A DNA stretch of 64,000 bases from Rubrivivax sp. (lineage in GTDB: Bacteria > Pseudomonadota > Gammaproteobacteria > Burkholderiales > Burkholderiaceae_C). Below the pieces are notes generated by a model that was not told the origin of the DNA, searched no databases, and saw only the letters and a list, made by a program, of their open reading frames with translations. Shown piece by piece: positions 1 to 10,467 of the stretch (positions are counted from its first letter, which is position 1; each line of letters opens with the position of its first letter). Location: contig JAJTDM010000027.1 in assembly GCA_021300575.1 (NCBI GenBank), forward strand, positions 18,098 to 82,097, written 5' to 3'. Position numbers and translations under genes: made by a program.

Positions 1-1
1 T

Positions 2-724
2 GGCCAGGGGATGACTGACGATGTCAAGACCTCATCAGATCAGACGGATGCTGACAGGCGAGCCCGTGTGCGGATGGAATTGGCCGCGGGCTACTTCACG
101 CGCGGCCAGATCTCCACAGCACTGGACGAAGTCAAGCTCGCCCTGGCAGCTCGTCCCGATTTGCCCGAGGCATTCAACCTGCGTGGGTTGATCTATGCCG
201 CCATGGGGGAGGCTCGGCTGGCCGAAGAAAGCTTCAGGCGAGCCTTGCAGTTGGCGCCACGTGATGCCGATGTGATGCACAACTTCGCCTGGTTTGTCTG
301 TCAGTCCGGGCGATGGGCGGAGGCGGACGCCCTGTTCAGGCAGGCCCTGGCGCAACCGCAGTACCGCGACACCGTCAGGACGCTGATGGCCCAGGGCATC
401 TGTCTTGCGGGTGGGCAAAGGTGGCCCGAGGCCGAGGCGGCGCTGAGTCGGGCTTACGAACTGGACCCTGCCAACCCTGTGACGGGCTTCCACCTGAGCG
501 ATCTGCTGTTCCGCCGGGGGGAGTACGAGCGTGCCCGCTTCTACATTCGGCGCGTGCACCTTCGACGGGAGTTCGCCACGCCGCAGTCGCTTTGGTTGGC
601 CGTCAGGGTGGAGCGCCGCCTGGGCGACGCGGTGGCCATGCGCACGTGGGGCCAGCAACTCCAGGAGCGCTTTCCCCAGTCGTCCGAGACCCTGATGTAC
701 GAGAGGGGGCGCTTCGATGAGTGA
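2..724 (+). CDS. pilF: Type IV pilus biogenesis TPR protein PilF/PilW (5' end probably cut by window edge)
   Basis: TPR protein needed for assembly of the PilQ secretin pore of type IV pili. Helical TPR pairs run from about residue 26 to 180 counted from the first visible Met at 11; the stretch SDQTDADRRARVRMELA just before them is typical of the mature N-terminus of the family. No signal peptide or lipobox is visible and the frame stays open to base 2, so the true start with its lipoprotein signal is probably upstream of the window. The stop overlaps the start of the next gene by 8 bases. Family assignment is firm; the start is uncertain. Confidence 0.85.
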   Translation, partial: GQGMTDDVKTSSDQTDADRRARVRMELAAGYFTRGQISTALDEVKLALAARPDLPEAFNLRGLIYAAMGEARLAEESFRRALQLAPRDADVMHNFAWFVCQSGRWAEADALFRQALAQPQYRDTVRTLMAQGICLAGGQRWPEAEAALSRAYELDPANPVTGFHLSDLLFRRGEYERARFYIRRVHLRREFATPQSLWLAVRVERRLGDAVAMRTWGQQLQERFPQSSETLMYERGRFDE

Positions 725-1583
725 GCCAGGGGCTGACCAACCCTCAGGTCAGGCGTCTGCCGGTGCGCTGCTGCGAGCGGCCCGTGAACGCAGCGGCATG
801 CACATAGGCCTGCTGTCCACGACCTTGAAGGTGCCCGTGCGCAAGCTGGAACTGCTCGAGAGCGACCGGTTTGAAGAACTGCACGATGCCACCTTCGTCC
901 GGGCCCTGGCACTGTCCGTATGTCGGGTGTTGAAGTGTGATCCCCGGCCGATCCTGGAGGCCTTGCCACGCCTTGATGCGCGCTCGTCAACCCTGGATCA
1001 GGTCAGCCAGGGGGTGAACGAGTCCTTTTCCCAGCGCAGCAGCGCTCCTGTGGTTCTGCGCTCTGCGGCGGATCGCCGCGGCTGGTGGTGGGCCGTGGTC
1101 CTGCTGCTGGTGCTGGCCACGGCCTTGTGGCGGGTTCCTGCGTCCTGGATGCCTTGGCACAGCATCGCGCCGGGCGCAGCAGACAGCCCGTTGGCATCCG
1201 CAGGCACTGCCGGCACGGGACCAGCGGAGCAGCCCTCTGGCACCGCCGGGTCCGAAGCCGTGCCGTCAGTGTCTCCTTCATCCACCGGCACGGTTGTCCA
1301 GACGGTGCATGGGGCCCCGGCCGAAGCGGCCGCCAGTGCAGCCGCGGGCATGGACTCGGCCGTCATCGTCACGGAGCCCTCCTGGGTCGAGGCCAACGAC
1401 CTCCAGGGGCGCCAGATCTGGGCGCGTACGTTGACGCCGGGTGAGGTGGTCGCCCTCGACAATGGGGTGAGCTGGAAGCTGACGATAGGCAATGCAGCCG
1501 GCACCCAGGTGCGTTGGCGTGGTCGGGTTGTCGATCTGAGCACCAGCACGCGGGACAATGTCGCCCGGGTGGAACTTAAATAG
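717..1583 (+). CDS. rodZ: RodZ-like helix-turn-helix membrane protein
   Basis: Bitopic membrane protein of the RodZ family, which links the MreB cytoskeleton to cell-shape machinery. It has an N-terminal Xre-type HTH_25 domain (about residues 15-85), one hydrophobic segment starting [16 protein letters not shown] (about 122-140), an Ala/Ser/Thr/Pro-rich linker, and a C-terminal DUF4115-like beta domain ending at residue 288. ATG at 717 overlaps the pilF stop, suggesting translational coupling. It lies between pilF and ispG, the usual order in Burkholderiales. Closer relatives are often annotated only as helix-turn-helix domain-containing protein. Confidence 0.82.
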   Translation: MSEPGADQPSGQASAGALLRAARERSGMHIGLLSTTLKVPVRKLELLESDRFEELHDATFVRALALSVCRVLKCDPRPILEALPRLDARSSTLDQVSQGVNESFSQRSSAPVVLRSAADRRGWWWAVVLLLVLATALWRVPASWMPWHSIAPGAADSPLASAGTAGTGPAEQPSGTAGSEAVPSVSPSSTGTVVQTVHGAPAEAAASAAAGMDSAVIVTEPSWVEANDLQGRQIWARTLTPGEVVALDNGVSWKLTIGNAAGTQVRWRGRVVDLSTSTRDNVARVELK

Positions 1584-1599
1584 GCGCGGAGACCTCATC

Positions 1600-2877
1600 A
1601 TGAGCGACGTATCTGAACCCGTCTTCATCGAGCCGGCCAGTCCGCGGCCCCGCAAGTCCAGGCAGGCACAAGTGCGCTGGGGGTCTCGCATCGTCACGGT
1701 AGGCGGCGATGCCCCTGTGCGCGTGCAGTCGATGACGAATACCGACACGGTCGATGTGATCGAGACGGCCATCCAGGTGAAGGAACTCGCGCAGGCGGGC
1801 TCCGAGATGGTGCGCATCACCGTCAACACGCCTGAGGCAGCACAGGCGGTGCCGCACATTCGCGAGCAGCTGGACCGCATGGGCGTGGATGTGCCGCTGG
1901 TGGGGGACTTCCACTACAACGGGCACACCTTGCTGAGCCAGTACCCGGAATGTGCTGCAGCCCTGAGCAAGTACCGCATCAACCCAGGCAATGTGGGCAA
2001 GGGCCGTAAGCGCGACGTGCAGTTCGCCCAGATGATCGAGGCCGCTATGCGGCACGACAAGGTGGTGCGCATCGGAGTGAACTGGGGCAGCCTGGACCAG
2101 GAACTGCTGGCTTCGATGATGGACGACAACGCGAAGCGGGCGCAACCCTGGAACGCACAGCAGGTGATGTACCAGGCCTTGGTGCACTCGGCCCTGCAGT
2201 CTGCCGCCGAAGCCCGATCGCTGGGCATGGATCCCGACCAGATCATCATCAGTTGCAAGGTCAGCGGCGTGCAGGACTTGATCTCCGTCTACCGAGCACT
2301 CGCGGCCCGTTGCGATCACGCCTTGCATCTGGGCCTGACCGAGGCCGGCATGGGAACCAAGGGCACGGTGGCTTCCAGCACGGCCCTGGGTGTGCTGCTG
2401 CAAGAGGGCATCGGGGACACGATCCGGGTCAGCCTGACCCCCCAGCCTGGGGAGGCTCGCACCCAGGAGGTGGCGGTGGCCCTGGAGATACTCCAATCGC
2501 TGGGTCTTCGCACCTTCAACCCCAGCGTGACGGCCTGCCCGGGCTGCGGCCGCACCACCAGCACCACCTTCCAGGAACTGGCCAAGCAGATCGATGACCA
2601 CTTGCGCCGCATGATGCCCGTGTGGAAGTCCCGTTATCCGGGGGTGGAGACCCTGAGGGTGGCGGTGATGGGCTGCATCGTCAACGGCCCCGGGGAGAGC
2701 AAGCATGCCGACATCGGCATCAGCCTGCCCGGCACGGGCGAGGCGCCCGCGGCGCCCGTGTTCATCGATGGTGAGAAGGCGATGACCTTGAGGGGCGACG
2801 GCATTGCCCAGGAGTTCCACCAGATCGTGGAGTCCTACATCGAGCGTCGCTTCGGTGCTGCCACGTCCGCGCATTGA
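1600..2877 (+). CDS. ispG: 4-hydroxy-3-methylbut-2-en-1-yl diphosphate synthase (flavodoxin)
   Basis: Penultimate enzyme of the MEP isoprenoid pathway, converting MEcPP to HMBPP with a [4Fe-4S] cluster. The TIM-barrel start [12 protein letters not shown] and the cluster-binding cysteines in ACPGCGRT and in [10 protein letters not shown] are present. At 425 aa it is a normal length. I chose ATG 1600, preceded by the purine-rich GCGGAGA, over an in-frame ATG at 1558 that overlaps rodZ. dxr of the same pathway is also in this window (23798). Confidence 0.95.
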   Translation: MSDVSEPVFIEPASPRPRKSRQAQVRWGSRIVTVGGDAPVRVQSMTNTDTVDVIETAIQVKELAQAGSEMVRITVNTPEAAQAVPHIREQLDRMGVDVPLVGDFHYNGHTLLSQYPECAAALSKYRINPGNVGKGRKRDVQFAQMIEAAMRHDKVVRIGVNWGSLDQELLASMMDDNAKRAQPWNAQQVMYQALVHSALQSAAEARSLGMDPDQIIISCKVSGVQDLISVYRALAARCDHALHLGLTEAGMGTKGTVASSTALGVLLQEGIGDTIRVSLTPQPGEARTQEVAVALEILQSLGLRTFNPSVTACPGCGRTTSTTFQELAKQIDDHLRRMMPVWKSRYPGVETLRVAVMGCIVNGPGESKHADIGISLPGTGEAPAAPVFIDGEKAMTLRGDGIAQEFHQIVESYIERRFGAATSAH

Positions 2878-2953
2878 GTCTGCCTGCGGCATCGCTTGAC
2901 TCCCTGCTGATTCTTCCCGCCCTGCCATGGCGCCTGACCGCGCCGGACATTCC

Positions 2954-4264
2954 ATGGTCGCCAAACTGTTTGCCGTCAAAGGCATGAACGACATACTGCC
3001 TGGCAACGTTCCCCGTAAGGAGAAGTTGCCGGACTCCGCCATCTGGCGCTGGTTCGAGCGCACGGTGGAGACGGTGATGGCCCGACACGCCTATCAGCAC
3101 CTTCTCACGCCCATCGTCGAGCCGACCCCGCTTTTTGTTCGTGGCATCGGTGAAGCCACTGACATCGTGGAGAAGGAGATGTACTCCTGGGTCGATGCGA
3201 TGAACGGTGATGCGCTGACCCTCAGACCGGAGATCACCGCGGGCATCGTCCGGGCGATGGTGGAGCACAACGCGCTCTACAACGGCCCGCTGCGGGTGTG
3301 GTCCATAGGCCCGGTGTTTCGCCACGAGCGCCCGCAAAAAGGCAGGTACCGACAGTTCTATCAGCTGGACGTTGAAGCCCTGGGCTTTGCCGGCCCGGAT
3401 GTGGATGCAGAGCTCATCCTGATGGTCCGCAGCCTCTGGCAGGCGCTGGGTTTACGGGTAGGTGAACACGTGCGCCTCGAGCTGAACAGCCTGGGGCAGC
3501 CCGCCGAGCGTGCGGCCCATCGCGCCGCTTTGGTGGCCTATTTCACCGAACACGCGGCGTCGCTGGACGAGGACGGCCGTCGCCGCCTGCACAGCAACCC
3601 GCTTCGCATCCTGGATACCAAGAACCCGGCCTTGCAGGCTCTGGCGGAAGCCGCCCCGAAGCTTGCCGATCATCTAGGCGAGGCATCCCGTGCACATCTG
3701 TCCGCCGTGTGCGCCGTGCTGGACGCCGCAGGCCTGCCCTACAGGATCAACCCCCGGCTCGTACGCGGGCTGGACTACTACAACCTCACCGTGTTCGAGT
3801 GGGTCACCGATCACCTCGGTTCGCAGGGCACGGTGTGCGGCGGCGGGCGCTATGACGGCCTGTTCGAGCAACTCGGCGGCAAACCCACACCGGCCATCGG
3901 GTTCGGCTTGGGCATGGAGCGGCTGCTGCTGCTGCTTCAGGAAATCGGGGTGCCGGTGCCCGATCCGGCGCCCGACGTCTACGCCGTACTGCCCGACGCA
4001 ACCTGCCTTCCTCAGGCCATGGTGGTGCTGGACGTGCTGCGCGAGCAGGGCCTGTCGGTTCAAATGCACGCGGGCGGCGCAAGCCTGAAGGCGCAATTCA
4101 AGAAGGCCGATGCGAGTCGGGCGCGTTATGCCTTGGTCTTTGGCCAGGACGAGGTCGCTGCCGGCCAGGTCGCCATCAAGCCATTGCGCGCCGACGCACA
4201 GGGCCAGTACACCCGGCCGATGCACGCCGCGGCGGGCTGGGCCCACGAACTGCGCACCGCATAA
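2954..4264 (+). CDS. hisS: Histidyl-tRNA synthetase
   Basis: Class II aminoacyl-tRNA synthetase charging tRNA-His in the cytoplasm. The N-terminus KGMNDILPG, motif 2 around [15 protein letters not shown], the histidine-binding LVRGLDYYN and motif 3 GFGLGMERL are all visible. The start at 2954 gives 436 aa; an upstream ATG at 2927 would add nine residues with no family support. A distant paralog, hisZ, lies at 11684. Neighbours ispG and yfgM-like are the usual order. Confidence 0.95.
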   Translation: MVAKLFAVKGMNDILPGNVPRKEKLPDSAIWRWFERTVETVMARHAYQHLLTPIVEPTPLFVRGIGEATDIVEKEMYSWVDAMNGDALTLRPEITAGIVRAMVEHNALYNGPLRVWSIGPVFRHERPQKGRYRQFYQLDVEALGFAGPDVDAELILMVRSLWQALGLRVGEHVRLELNSLGQPAERAAHRAALVAYFTEHAASLDEDGRRRLHSNPLRILDTKNPALQALAEAAPKLADHLGEASRAHLSAVCAVLDAAGLPYRINPRLVRGLDYYNLTVFEWVTDHLGSQGTVCGGGRYDGLFEQLGGKPTPAIGFGLGMERLLLLLQEIGVPVPDPAPDVYAVLPDATCLPQAMVVLDVLREQGLSVQMHAGGASLKAQFKKADASRARYALVFGQDEVAAGQVAIKPLRADAQGQYTRPMHAAAGWAHELRTA

Positions 4265-4290
4265 TCCACGCTCCTTTCCCGCTTCCTCCC

Positions 4291-4959
4291 ATGGCCACAC
4301 CTCTCGACCTGCAAGAGCAGGAGCAACTCGACTCGATCAAGTCGTTCTGGAAACAGTACGGCAACCTCATCACCTGGACCCTGGTGCTGGTGCTGGGTGC
4401 GTTCGCCGCCTGGAACGGCTGGAACTGGTACCAGCGGGACCAGGGCATCAAGGCAGGCGCCATGTTCGACGAACTGGACCGTTCGGTGCAGGCGGGTGAT
4501 GCCGAGCGTTCGGCGAAGATCTTTTCGGATCTCCAGGCGCGCTACCCTGCTGCCCAGTGGACCGCGCAAGGCGGGCTGATGCTGGCCCGGCTGCAGATCG
4601 ACAAGGGCCAAGGGGATGCGGCGACCCAGGTCTTGCGCTGGGTGGTGGACAAATCCAAGGATGAAGGCCTGCGCGCTCTGGCGGCGCTGCGGTGGGCAGG
4701 CATTGAACTCGATGCCAAGCGATGGGACCAAGCCTTGAAGGCGCTGGAATCCGCGAACGTCAAGGGCTATGAGGCTTTGGTATCTGACCGCCGCGGTGAC
4801 ATCCTGCTGGCCCAGGGCAAGCCGCAGCAAGCCTCTGAGGCTTTGCTCTCGGCCTGGAAGGGGTTGCCCGAAACCGTGGAGTACCGCAGAGTGGTGGAGG
4901 CCAAGCTCAACACCCTGGGGGTGTCGCCCGCGTCTGCAGCTTCGGGGGCGCAGAAGTGA
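4291..4959 (+). CDS. YfgM-like ancillary SecYEG translocon subunit (TPR membrane protein)
   Basis: Inner-membrane protein with a short cytoplasmic N-terminus (LDLQEQEQLDSIKSFWKQYG), one membrane span at about residues 22-43 and a periplasmic TPR-like domain. In E. coli YfgM binds SecYEG and periplasmic chaperones. Length 222 aa is standard. The gene sits between hisS and bamB as in E. coli and most betaproteobacteria, and its stop overlaps the GTG start of bamB by 4 bases. Confidence 0.88.
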   Translation: MATPLDLQEQEQLDSIKSFWKQYGNLITWTLVLVLGAFAAWNGWNWYQRDQGIKAGAMFDELDRSVQAGDAERSAKIFSDLQARYPAAQWTAQGGLMLARLQIDKGQGDAATQVLRWVVDKSKDEGLRALAALRWAGIELDAKRWDQALKALESANVKGYEALVSDRRGDILLAQGKPQQASEALLSAWKGLPETVEYRRVVEAKLNTLGVSPASAASGAQK

Positions 4960-6086
4960 GCGGGAAGGTGTGCAGCCGGCTTCCCGGAGGGCTGGCCGCT
5001 TTGGCCTGCGCTGCCTTGTTGGCGGCTTGCAGCAGCGACAAGCCCAAACCCACGCCCCTCGAGCCTGTGGCGCCCAAGATCGCGGGGCGTCAAGTCTGGC
5101 AAGCCAAGCTCACGGGGGTGCAGTTTCCGCTGGTGGTTGCAGCACGCGATGGGTCCTTCATCGTCGCTGGTGATGACGGCACCGTGTTGTCCCTGGAGGT
5201 TGCCACAGGACGAGAGCTTTGGCGTGTCCAGGTGGGCAGCGAGGTATCCGCGGGCGTGGGTACTGACGGGCGTTACACGTCGGTGGTCACGCGGGGCCAT
5301 GAGGTCGTGACGATCGAACAAGGGCGTGTGCTGTGGAAGGCCAAGCTCTCCGGGCGCGTCATGACCGCTCCCCTGGTCGCAGGCGAGCGTGTCTTCGTCA
5401 TGGGGGTGGATCGCGCTGTGCATGCCTTCGACGCCACCGATGGCAAGAAGCTCTGGGTACTGCAGCGCCCAGGTGATGCGCTGACGCTGGGTCAGGCGGG
5501 GGTGGTGTCAGCCGTGCGTGACACCCTGGTGGTCGGCCAGGGGCCGCGCATGACGGGTGTGGACCCTTCGCGCGGAACCGTTCGGTGGGAGGCTTCGGTA
5601 GCCAATCCACGCGGCACCAACGAGGTGGAACGGCTGGCAGATCTGGTGGGCCCTGCTGCACGGGTTGGCAATGCGCTTTGCGCGCGTGCATTCCAGGCCA
5701 CGGTCGGCTGTGTTGATGCCGTACGCGGCAGCCTGATGTGGTCCCGCAATGCTTCGGGCAGCCAGACCGTCGGCGCCGATGACCGGGTCGTGGTGGCCGG
5801 CGACGGCTCCGATCGGCTGTCGGGCTGGCGCCAGGGCACGGGTGAATTGCTCTGGACCAATGAAAGGCTTCTGTTCCGAGGCCTGTCGGGCGTGCTGGTC
5901 GCAGGCCGTACCGCAGTGGTGGGAGATGCGCAGGGCTTCGTGCACTTCCTGGACCGTGAGGACGGCCAGCCCTTGCTGCGTTTGTCGACCGACGGCAGCG
6001 GCGTGGTAGGGGCGCCTGTCGTCCAGGGTGCCACCATGCTGGTGGTGACGCGGGCAGGCGGGCTGTATGCCTTCCGTCCCGAGTGA
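4956..6086 (+). CDS. bamB: Outer membrane protein assembly lipoprotein BamB
   Basis: Lipoprotein of the BAM complex that inserts beta-barrel proteins into the outer membrane; bamA is at 26322. A lipoprotein signal peptide ends in the lipobox LAAC with the lipidated Cys at residue 25. Eight-bladed beta-propeller (PQQ-like) repeats follow, such as GRELWRVQVG, GKKLWVLQRPG and GELLWTNERL. Starts at GTG 4956, overlapping the previous gene. 376 aa, full length. Confidence 0.93.
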   Translation: MSGKVCSRLPGGLAALACAALLAACSSDKPKPTPLEPVAPKIAGRQVWQAKLTGVQFPLVVAARDGSFIVAGDDGTVLSLEVATGRELWRVQVGSEVSAGVGTDGRYTSVVTRGHEVVTIEQGRVLWKAKLSGRVMTAPLVAGERVFVMGVDRAVHAFDATDGKKLWVLQRPGDALTLGQAGVVSAVRDTLVVGQGPRMTGVDPSRGTVRWEASVANPRGTNEVERLADLVGPAARVGNALCARAFQATVGCVDAVRGSLMWSRNASGSQTVGADDRVVVAGDGSDRLSGWRQGTGELLWTNERLLFRGLSGVLVAGRTAVVGDAQGFVHFLDREDGQPLLRLSTDGSGVVGAPVVQGATMLVVTRAGGLYAFRPE

Positions 6087-6165
6087 CCGTTCGCCCATCT
6101 GAGCTTCCGCGCAACGGCCTGGGGCCTTCGCGGGGGCTTCCCCCTCAAGTGTTGAGACTGCATCC

Positions 6166-7509
6166 TTGAAACCGGTCATTGCCATCGTCGGCCGACCCAA
6201 CGTCGGCAAAAGCACCCTGTTCAATCGACTGACCAGGAGCCGGGATGCGATCGTCGCCGACTTCGCCGGCCTTACCCGGGATCGTCACTACGGCGATGCG
6301 CGCCTGGGGCCGCGGGAGTTCATCGTCATAGACACCGGCGGCTTCGAGCCGGACTCTTCAACCGGCATCGTGCGGGAGATGGCCCGACAGACCCGGCAGG
6401 CCGTCGCGGAGGCCGATGTCGTGATCTTCGTGGTGGACCTTCGTGCCGGGCTGTCGGCCCAGGACCACGACATTGCCAGCTACCTTCGTGCCGAGCGCAA
6501 GAAGGTCCTGCTGGCGGCCAACAAGGCCGAGGGCATGCGCGATTCCCCGCTGCTGTCGGAGTTCTTCGAACTGGGCATTGGTGAGCCGATCCCGATTTCC
6601 TCGGCCCATGGGCAAGGCATCCGCAGCCTTGTCGAAGAGGCGCTGGAAGGCTACGATTTCGGCGACGATGCTGCCTCCGATGACGAGGTGGACTCACAGG
6701 ATCGGCCCATCCGGCTGGCCGTGGCGGGTCGGCCGAATGTGGGCAAGTCGACCTTGATCAACACCTGGCTGGGTGAAGAGCGCCTGGTGGCCTTCGACTT
6801 GCCTGGCACCACGCGGGACGCGATCTCGGTGCCCTTCGAGCGCGATGGTCAGCGCTACGAGTTGATCGACACAGCGGGCTTGCGCCGCAAGGGCAAGGTG
6901 TTCGAGGCGGTCGAGAAGTTCTCGGTGGTCAAGACCCTGCAGGCGATCGCGGATGCGAACGTCGTCTTGCTGCTGCTCGATGCCACCCAGGGGGTGTCGG
7001 ATCAGGATGCCCATATCGCCGGCTACATCCTCGAATCGGGCAGGGCGGTGGTGATCGCTGTCAACAAGTGGGACGCCATCGACGGCTACCAGCGGGAGAT
7101 GCTCCTGCGCTCCATCGAGCAGCGTCTGGCCTTCCTGAAGTTCGCCCCCGTTCTGCACATCTCGGCGCTCAAGCGCCAGGGGCTCGGCCCGGTGTGGAAG
7201 TCCATTGCCCTGGCACATGCCTCTGCCACCTGCAAAATGCCCACGCCTGCGCTGAACCGCGTCCTGCAGGAAGCGGTGGCGCACCAGCAGCCTCCGCGGG
7301 CAGGGCGCTTCCGCCCAAAACTGCGTTACGCGCACCAGGGCGGGATGAATCCGCCGGTGGTGGTGGTCCACGGCACGTCGCTGGACGCGGTTCCGGACTC
7401 CTACAAGCGATACATCGAAGGTCGAGTACGAGACCACTTCAAGCTCGTCGGCACGCCGCTGCGCTTGCAGATGCGTTCGGCAGACAACCCTTTCGACAAG
7501 GCGGACTGA
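6166..7509 (+). CDS. der: Ribosome biogenesis GTPase Der (EngA)
   Basis: Double-Era GTPase required for maturation of the 50S subunit. Two G domains are visible, each with a [10 protein letters not shown]-loop (residues 9-17 and 188-196), followed by a KH-like C-terminal domain. G4 motifs NKAE and NKWD are present. The gene starts with TTG at 6166, directly before the first beta strand KPVIAIVGR; no ATG is available nearby. 447 aa is standard. Flanked by bamB and hfq as in many betaproteobacteria. Confidence 0.95.
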   Translation: MKPVIAIVGRPNVGKSTLFNRLTRSRDAIVADFAGLTRDRHYGDARLGPREFIVIDTGGFEPDSSTGIVREMARQTRQAVAEADVVIFVVDLRAGLSAQDHDIASYLRAERKKVLLAANKAEGMRDSPLLSEFFELGIGEPIPISSAHGQGIRSLVEEALEGYDFGDDAASDDEVDSQDRPIRLAVAGRPNVGKSTLINTWLGEERLVAFDLPGTTRDAISVPFERDGQRYELIDTAGLRRKGKVFEAVEKFSVVKTLQAIADANVVLLLLDATQGVSDQDAHIAGYILESGRAVVIAVNKWDAIDGYQREMLLRSIEQRLAFLKFAPVLHISALKRQGLGPVWKSIALAHASATCKMPTPALNRVLQEAVAHQQPPRAGRFRPKLRYAHQGGMNPPVVVVHGTSLDAVPDSYKRYIEGRVRDHFKLVGTPLRLQMRSADNPFDKAD

Positions 7510-7603
7510 GCACACGCGGGTTTGTGTCACCCCTGGGTCCCTTGCAGACGTGAGGGACAACCCCATGTGATAACGTGGCAAGTCTTCCATCACGGAGCAT
7601 ATC

Positions 7604-7843
7604 GTGAGCAATAAAGGTCAACTTCTTCAAGATCCGTTCCTCAATCTTTTGCGCAAGGAACACATTCCGGTCTCCATCTACCTTGTCAATGGCATCAAGT
7701 TGCAGGGTCAGATCGAGTCCTTCGACCAGTACGTCGTGTTGCTGCGCAACACGGTGACGCAGATGGTCTACAAGCACGCCATCTCAACGGTGGTGCCCGG
7801 CCGTGCCGTGAACTTCCACGCCAACGAGTCGGAGCCCGTCTGA
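7604..7843 (+). CDS. hfq: RNA chaperone Hfq
   Basis: Hexameric Sm-like protein that pairs small RNAs with mRNAs. Sm1 ([20 protein letters not shown] with [13 protein letters not shown]) and Sm2 ([11 protein letters not shown]) are intact, including Q8, F42-region residues and the conserved KH pair. 79 aa with a short acidic tail, typical for betaproteobacteria. Start is GTG at 7604 preceded by CACGGAG. Followed by hflX, the conserved hfq-hflX-hflK-hflC order. Confidence 0.97.
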   Translation: MSNKGQLLQDPFLNLLRKEHIPVSIYLVNGIKLQGQIESFDQYVVLLRNTVTQMVYKHAISTVVPGRAVNFHANESEPV

Positions 7844-7889
7844 AGCGGCACAACGGCTGCAACCGGCCCCTTTTGGATCACCTCCCACT

Positions 7890-9101
7890 TTGAAGACCTC
7901 GCCTGAACCGCTCGAGGCTGTTCGCAGTCCCAGGCCGAATGCCGTGCTGGTGGGGGTGGACTTCGGTAAGGGCGGCTGGTTCGATGCCGAACTTGAGGAA
8001 CTCGCTTTGCTGGCCACGTCTGCTGGTGACGAGCCCGTTGCGCGTGTCACCGCGCGCCGAAAGGCGCCCGATGCTGCGCTGTTCGTCGGGTCTGGTAAGG
8101 CCGAGGAGATCAAGGCTCTCGTGGCGGGCACGGCGGCGCAAGGCGTGATCTTTGACCAGGCCTTGAGTCCCGTCCAACAACGCAACCTCGAGCAGTTTCT
8201 TGGCGTTCAGGTGTCTGACCGCACCGCCCTGATCCTGGACATCTTCGGGGACCGAGCCCAAAGCCACGAGGGCAAACTTCAGGTTGAACTCGCCCGCCTG
8301 CAGTACCTGTCCACCCGTCTGGTGCGCCGGTGGTCTCACTTGGAGCGGCAAAGGGGTGGCATTGGTACGCGTGGGGGCCCTGGCGAAACGCAGATCGAAC
8401 TCGACCGGCGCATGATTTCCGAGCGCATCAAGAGCGTCAAGGCGCGGCTTGAGAAGGTCAAGAAGCAACGGGCCACGCAGCGGCGGGCACGCCTCAGGCG
8501 CGGCACTTTCAAAGTGTCTTTGGTGGGCTACACCAACGCCGGCAAGTCCACGCTTTTCAACTCACTCGTCAAGGCCCGCTCGTACGCGGCAGATCAGTTG
8601 TTCGCCACCCTGGACACCACCACCCGCGGTATGTGGCTTGAGCAGGCTCAGACCTCCGTATCCTTGTCGGATACGGTGGGGTTCATCCGTGATCTGCCCC
8701 ACAAGTTGGTGGAGGCCTTCCAGGCCACCCTGTCCGAAGCCGTGGATGCCGACCTTCTGCTCCACGTCATGGACGCCTCCAGTCCGGTTCTGCAGGAGCA
8801 GAAGGAGGAGGTGGACCGTGTGCTGCAGGATATCGGTGCCGGCGCCGTCCCGCAGATCCTGGTGTGCAACAAGCTCGACCGGTTGGAACCTTCGGCGCGC
8901 CCCCGCCAGCGGGTGGACGTGTTCGAGGACCGTTCGGGTCGCCAGGTGACACGTGTCTTTGTCAGCGCCCTGGAGGGTACAGGCCTCGAAGACTTGCGCG
9001 GCGCGATTGCGGCCCGAGCAGCCGCTTTGCACGAACCGCAGACAGACAACGAGCCGCACCCCGACGGACAGTCCCACTTGCATGCTTTGACCGACTCATG
9101 A
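7890..9101 (+). CDS. hflX: GTPase HflX
   Basis: Ribosome-associated GTPase that splits stalled or heat-damaged 70S ribosomes. An HflX N-domain with the glycine loop RGGPGE (161-166), a coiled linker rich in Lys/Arg, and a G domain with P-loop GYTNAGKST (213-221), DTVGFIRDLP and NKLD are visible. TTG start at 7890 gives 403 aa. The stop overlaps the hflK start (ATGA). Confidence 0.94.
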   Translation: MKTSPEPLEAVRSPRPNAVLVGVDFGKGGWFDAELEELALLATSAGDEPVARVTARRKAPDAALFVGSGKAEEIKALVAGTAAQGVIFDQALSPVQQRNLEQFLGVQVSDRTALILDIFGDRAQSHEGKLQVELARLQYLSTRLVRRWSHLERQRGGIGTRGGPGETQIELDRRMISERIKSVKARLEKVKKQRATQRRARLRRGTFKVSLVGYTNAGKSTLFNSLVKARSYAADQLFATLDTTTRGMWLEQAQTSVSLSDTVGFIRDLPHKLVEAFQATLSEAVDADLLLHVMDASSPVLQEQKEEVDRVLQDIGAGAVPQILVCNKLDRLEPSARPRQRVDVFEDRSGRQVTRVFVSALEGTGLEDLRGAIAARAAALHEPQTDNEPHPDGQSHLHALTDS

Positions 9102-10453
9102 ACCCACCCTCTTCCCATCAGGCCGGCCTCGAAGACTCGGCCAACACACCGCCCGCCAGGCGAGGTTTCCGCCGCCTGCTGGAAGCATTTCGTCGCTGGC
9201 GGGCAGGCTTTGCCGCGCTCTTGGGGCGACGCGGCCGATGGCTGATGGCCAATGGCCGTCAGGATGGCCCGCCTGATCTCGACGAACTGTGGCGCGACTT
9301 CAATCGCAAGCTCAACGGTCTGTTCCGGGGCAAAGGCATCGGGCCCGGCCCGCAGCGCGAACCTTCGGGTGATGGTCCGCAGTCACCACGGAACATGCGC
9401 AACGCGGGCATTGGCGGCGGCCTGATTGCCGGTGTGGCGGCGCTGGTGTGGTTGGGCAGCGGCTTCTTCATCGTGCAGGAAGGTCAGCAGGCGGTGGTGA
9501 CATCCTTCGGGAAGTACAGCTACACCTCGGACGCTGGTTTCCAGTGGCGCTTCCCTTATCCGTTCCAGTCGCACGAGACCGTCAGCGTCACCCAACTCCG
9601 CTCGGTGGACGTCGGGCGCAACACGGTGGTGCCGACCACCGGTCTGCGAGATTCATCGATGCTCACCGAGGACGAGAACATCGTCGATATACGGTTCACC
9701 GTACAGTACCGGCTCAAGGACGCACGGGCCTACCTTTTCGAAAACTTTCGCCCGGACGAGGCGGTGATGCAGGCGGCCGAGTCGGCTGTGCGAGAAATCG
9801 TGGGTCGCAGCAAGGTCGACCAGGTGCTCTACGAGCAGCGTGACGCCATCGCCACGGACCTGATGAAGTCCTTGCAAGCGCAGTTGGACCGCTTGAACAC
9901 CGGCATCGTGGTGGCCAATGTCAACGTCCAGAACGTGCAGGTCCCCGAGCAGGTGCAGGCCGCCTTCAACGACGCCGTGAAGGCCGGTGCCGACCGCGAC
10001 CGTTTCAAGAACGAGGGTCAGGCCTACGCCAGCGATGTCATCCCCAAGGCCCGCGGCACCGAGGCACGTTTGCGTGAAGAGTCTGAAGGCTACCGTTCGC
10101 GCGTGATCGCGCAGGCCGAGGGTGATGCCCAACGCTTCAAGTCCGTACTGAACGAATACCAGAAGGCTCCGGCCGTGACGCGCGACCGTCTGTACCTGGA
10201 AACCATGCAGCAGGTGTACTCCAACGTGACCAAGGTCATGGTGGACAACCGCAGCGGTTCGAACCTCCTGTACCTGCCGCTGGACAAGATCCTCCAGCAG
10301 CAAGGAGCCTCTGCGGTGGGGTCCCTGAACGCCGCGCCCGCACCGGATGCTGCTGCACCGGCGGGCATGACGAGCGCGGCAGGCGCTGCGGTGCCGCCTG
10401 CTGACGTTCGATCGCGTGACGGGACGCGCACGCGCGACCGAGAAGGCCGTTGA
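9098..10453 (+). CDS. hflK: FtsH protease modulator HflK
   Basis: Inner-membrane SPFH/stomatin-family protein that forms with HflC a cage around the FtsH protease. It has a cytoplasmic Gly/Pro-rich N-terminus, one membrane span at about residues 104-125 (GGGLIAGVAALVWLGSGFFI) and a periplasmic SPFH domain with long helices, then a low-complexity Ala-rich tail. ATG 9098 is coupled to the hflX stop; a later ATG at 9245 (MANGRQDGPPDLDEL) resembles the usual HflK N-terminus and is a realistic alternative start. Confidence 0.92.
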   Translation: MNPPSSHQAGLEDSANTPPARRGFRRLLEAFRRWRAGFAALLGRRGRWLMANGRQDGPPDLDELWRDFNRKLNGLFRGKGIGPGPQREPSGDGPQSPRNMRNAGIGGGLIAGVAALVWLGSGFFIVQEGQQAVVTSFGKYSYTSDAGFQWRFPYPFQSHETVSVTQLRSVDVGRNTVVPTTGLRDSSMLTEDENIVDIRFTVQYRLKDARAYLFENFRPDEAVMQAAESAVREIVGRSKVDQVLYEQRDAIATDLMKSLQAQLDRLNTGIVVANVNVQNVQVPEQVQAAFNDAVKAGADRDRFKNEGQAYASDVIPKARGTEARLREESEGYRSRVIAQAEGDAQRFKSVLNEYQKAPAVTRDRLYLETMQQVYSNVTKVMVDNRSGSNLLYLPLDKILQQQGASAVGSLNAAPAPDAAAPAGMTSAAGAAVPPADVRSRDGTRTRDREGR

Positions 10454-10467
10454 GAGGAGCACCACAC

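Noticed and set aside
2927..2953. Longer N-terminus of HisS starting at 2927
   Set aside because: The added nine residues have no match to the family, whose N-terminus begins close to KGMNDILPG.
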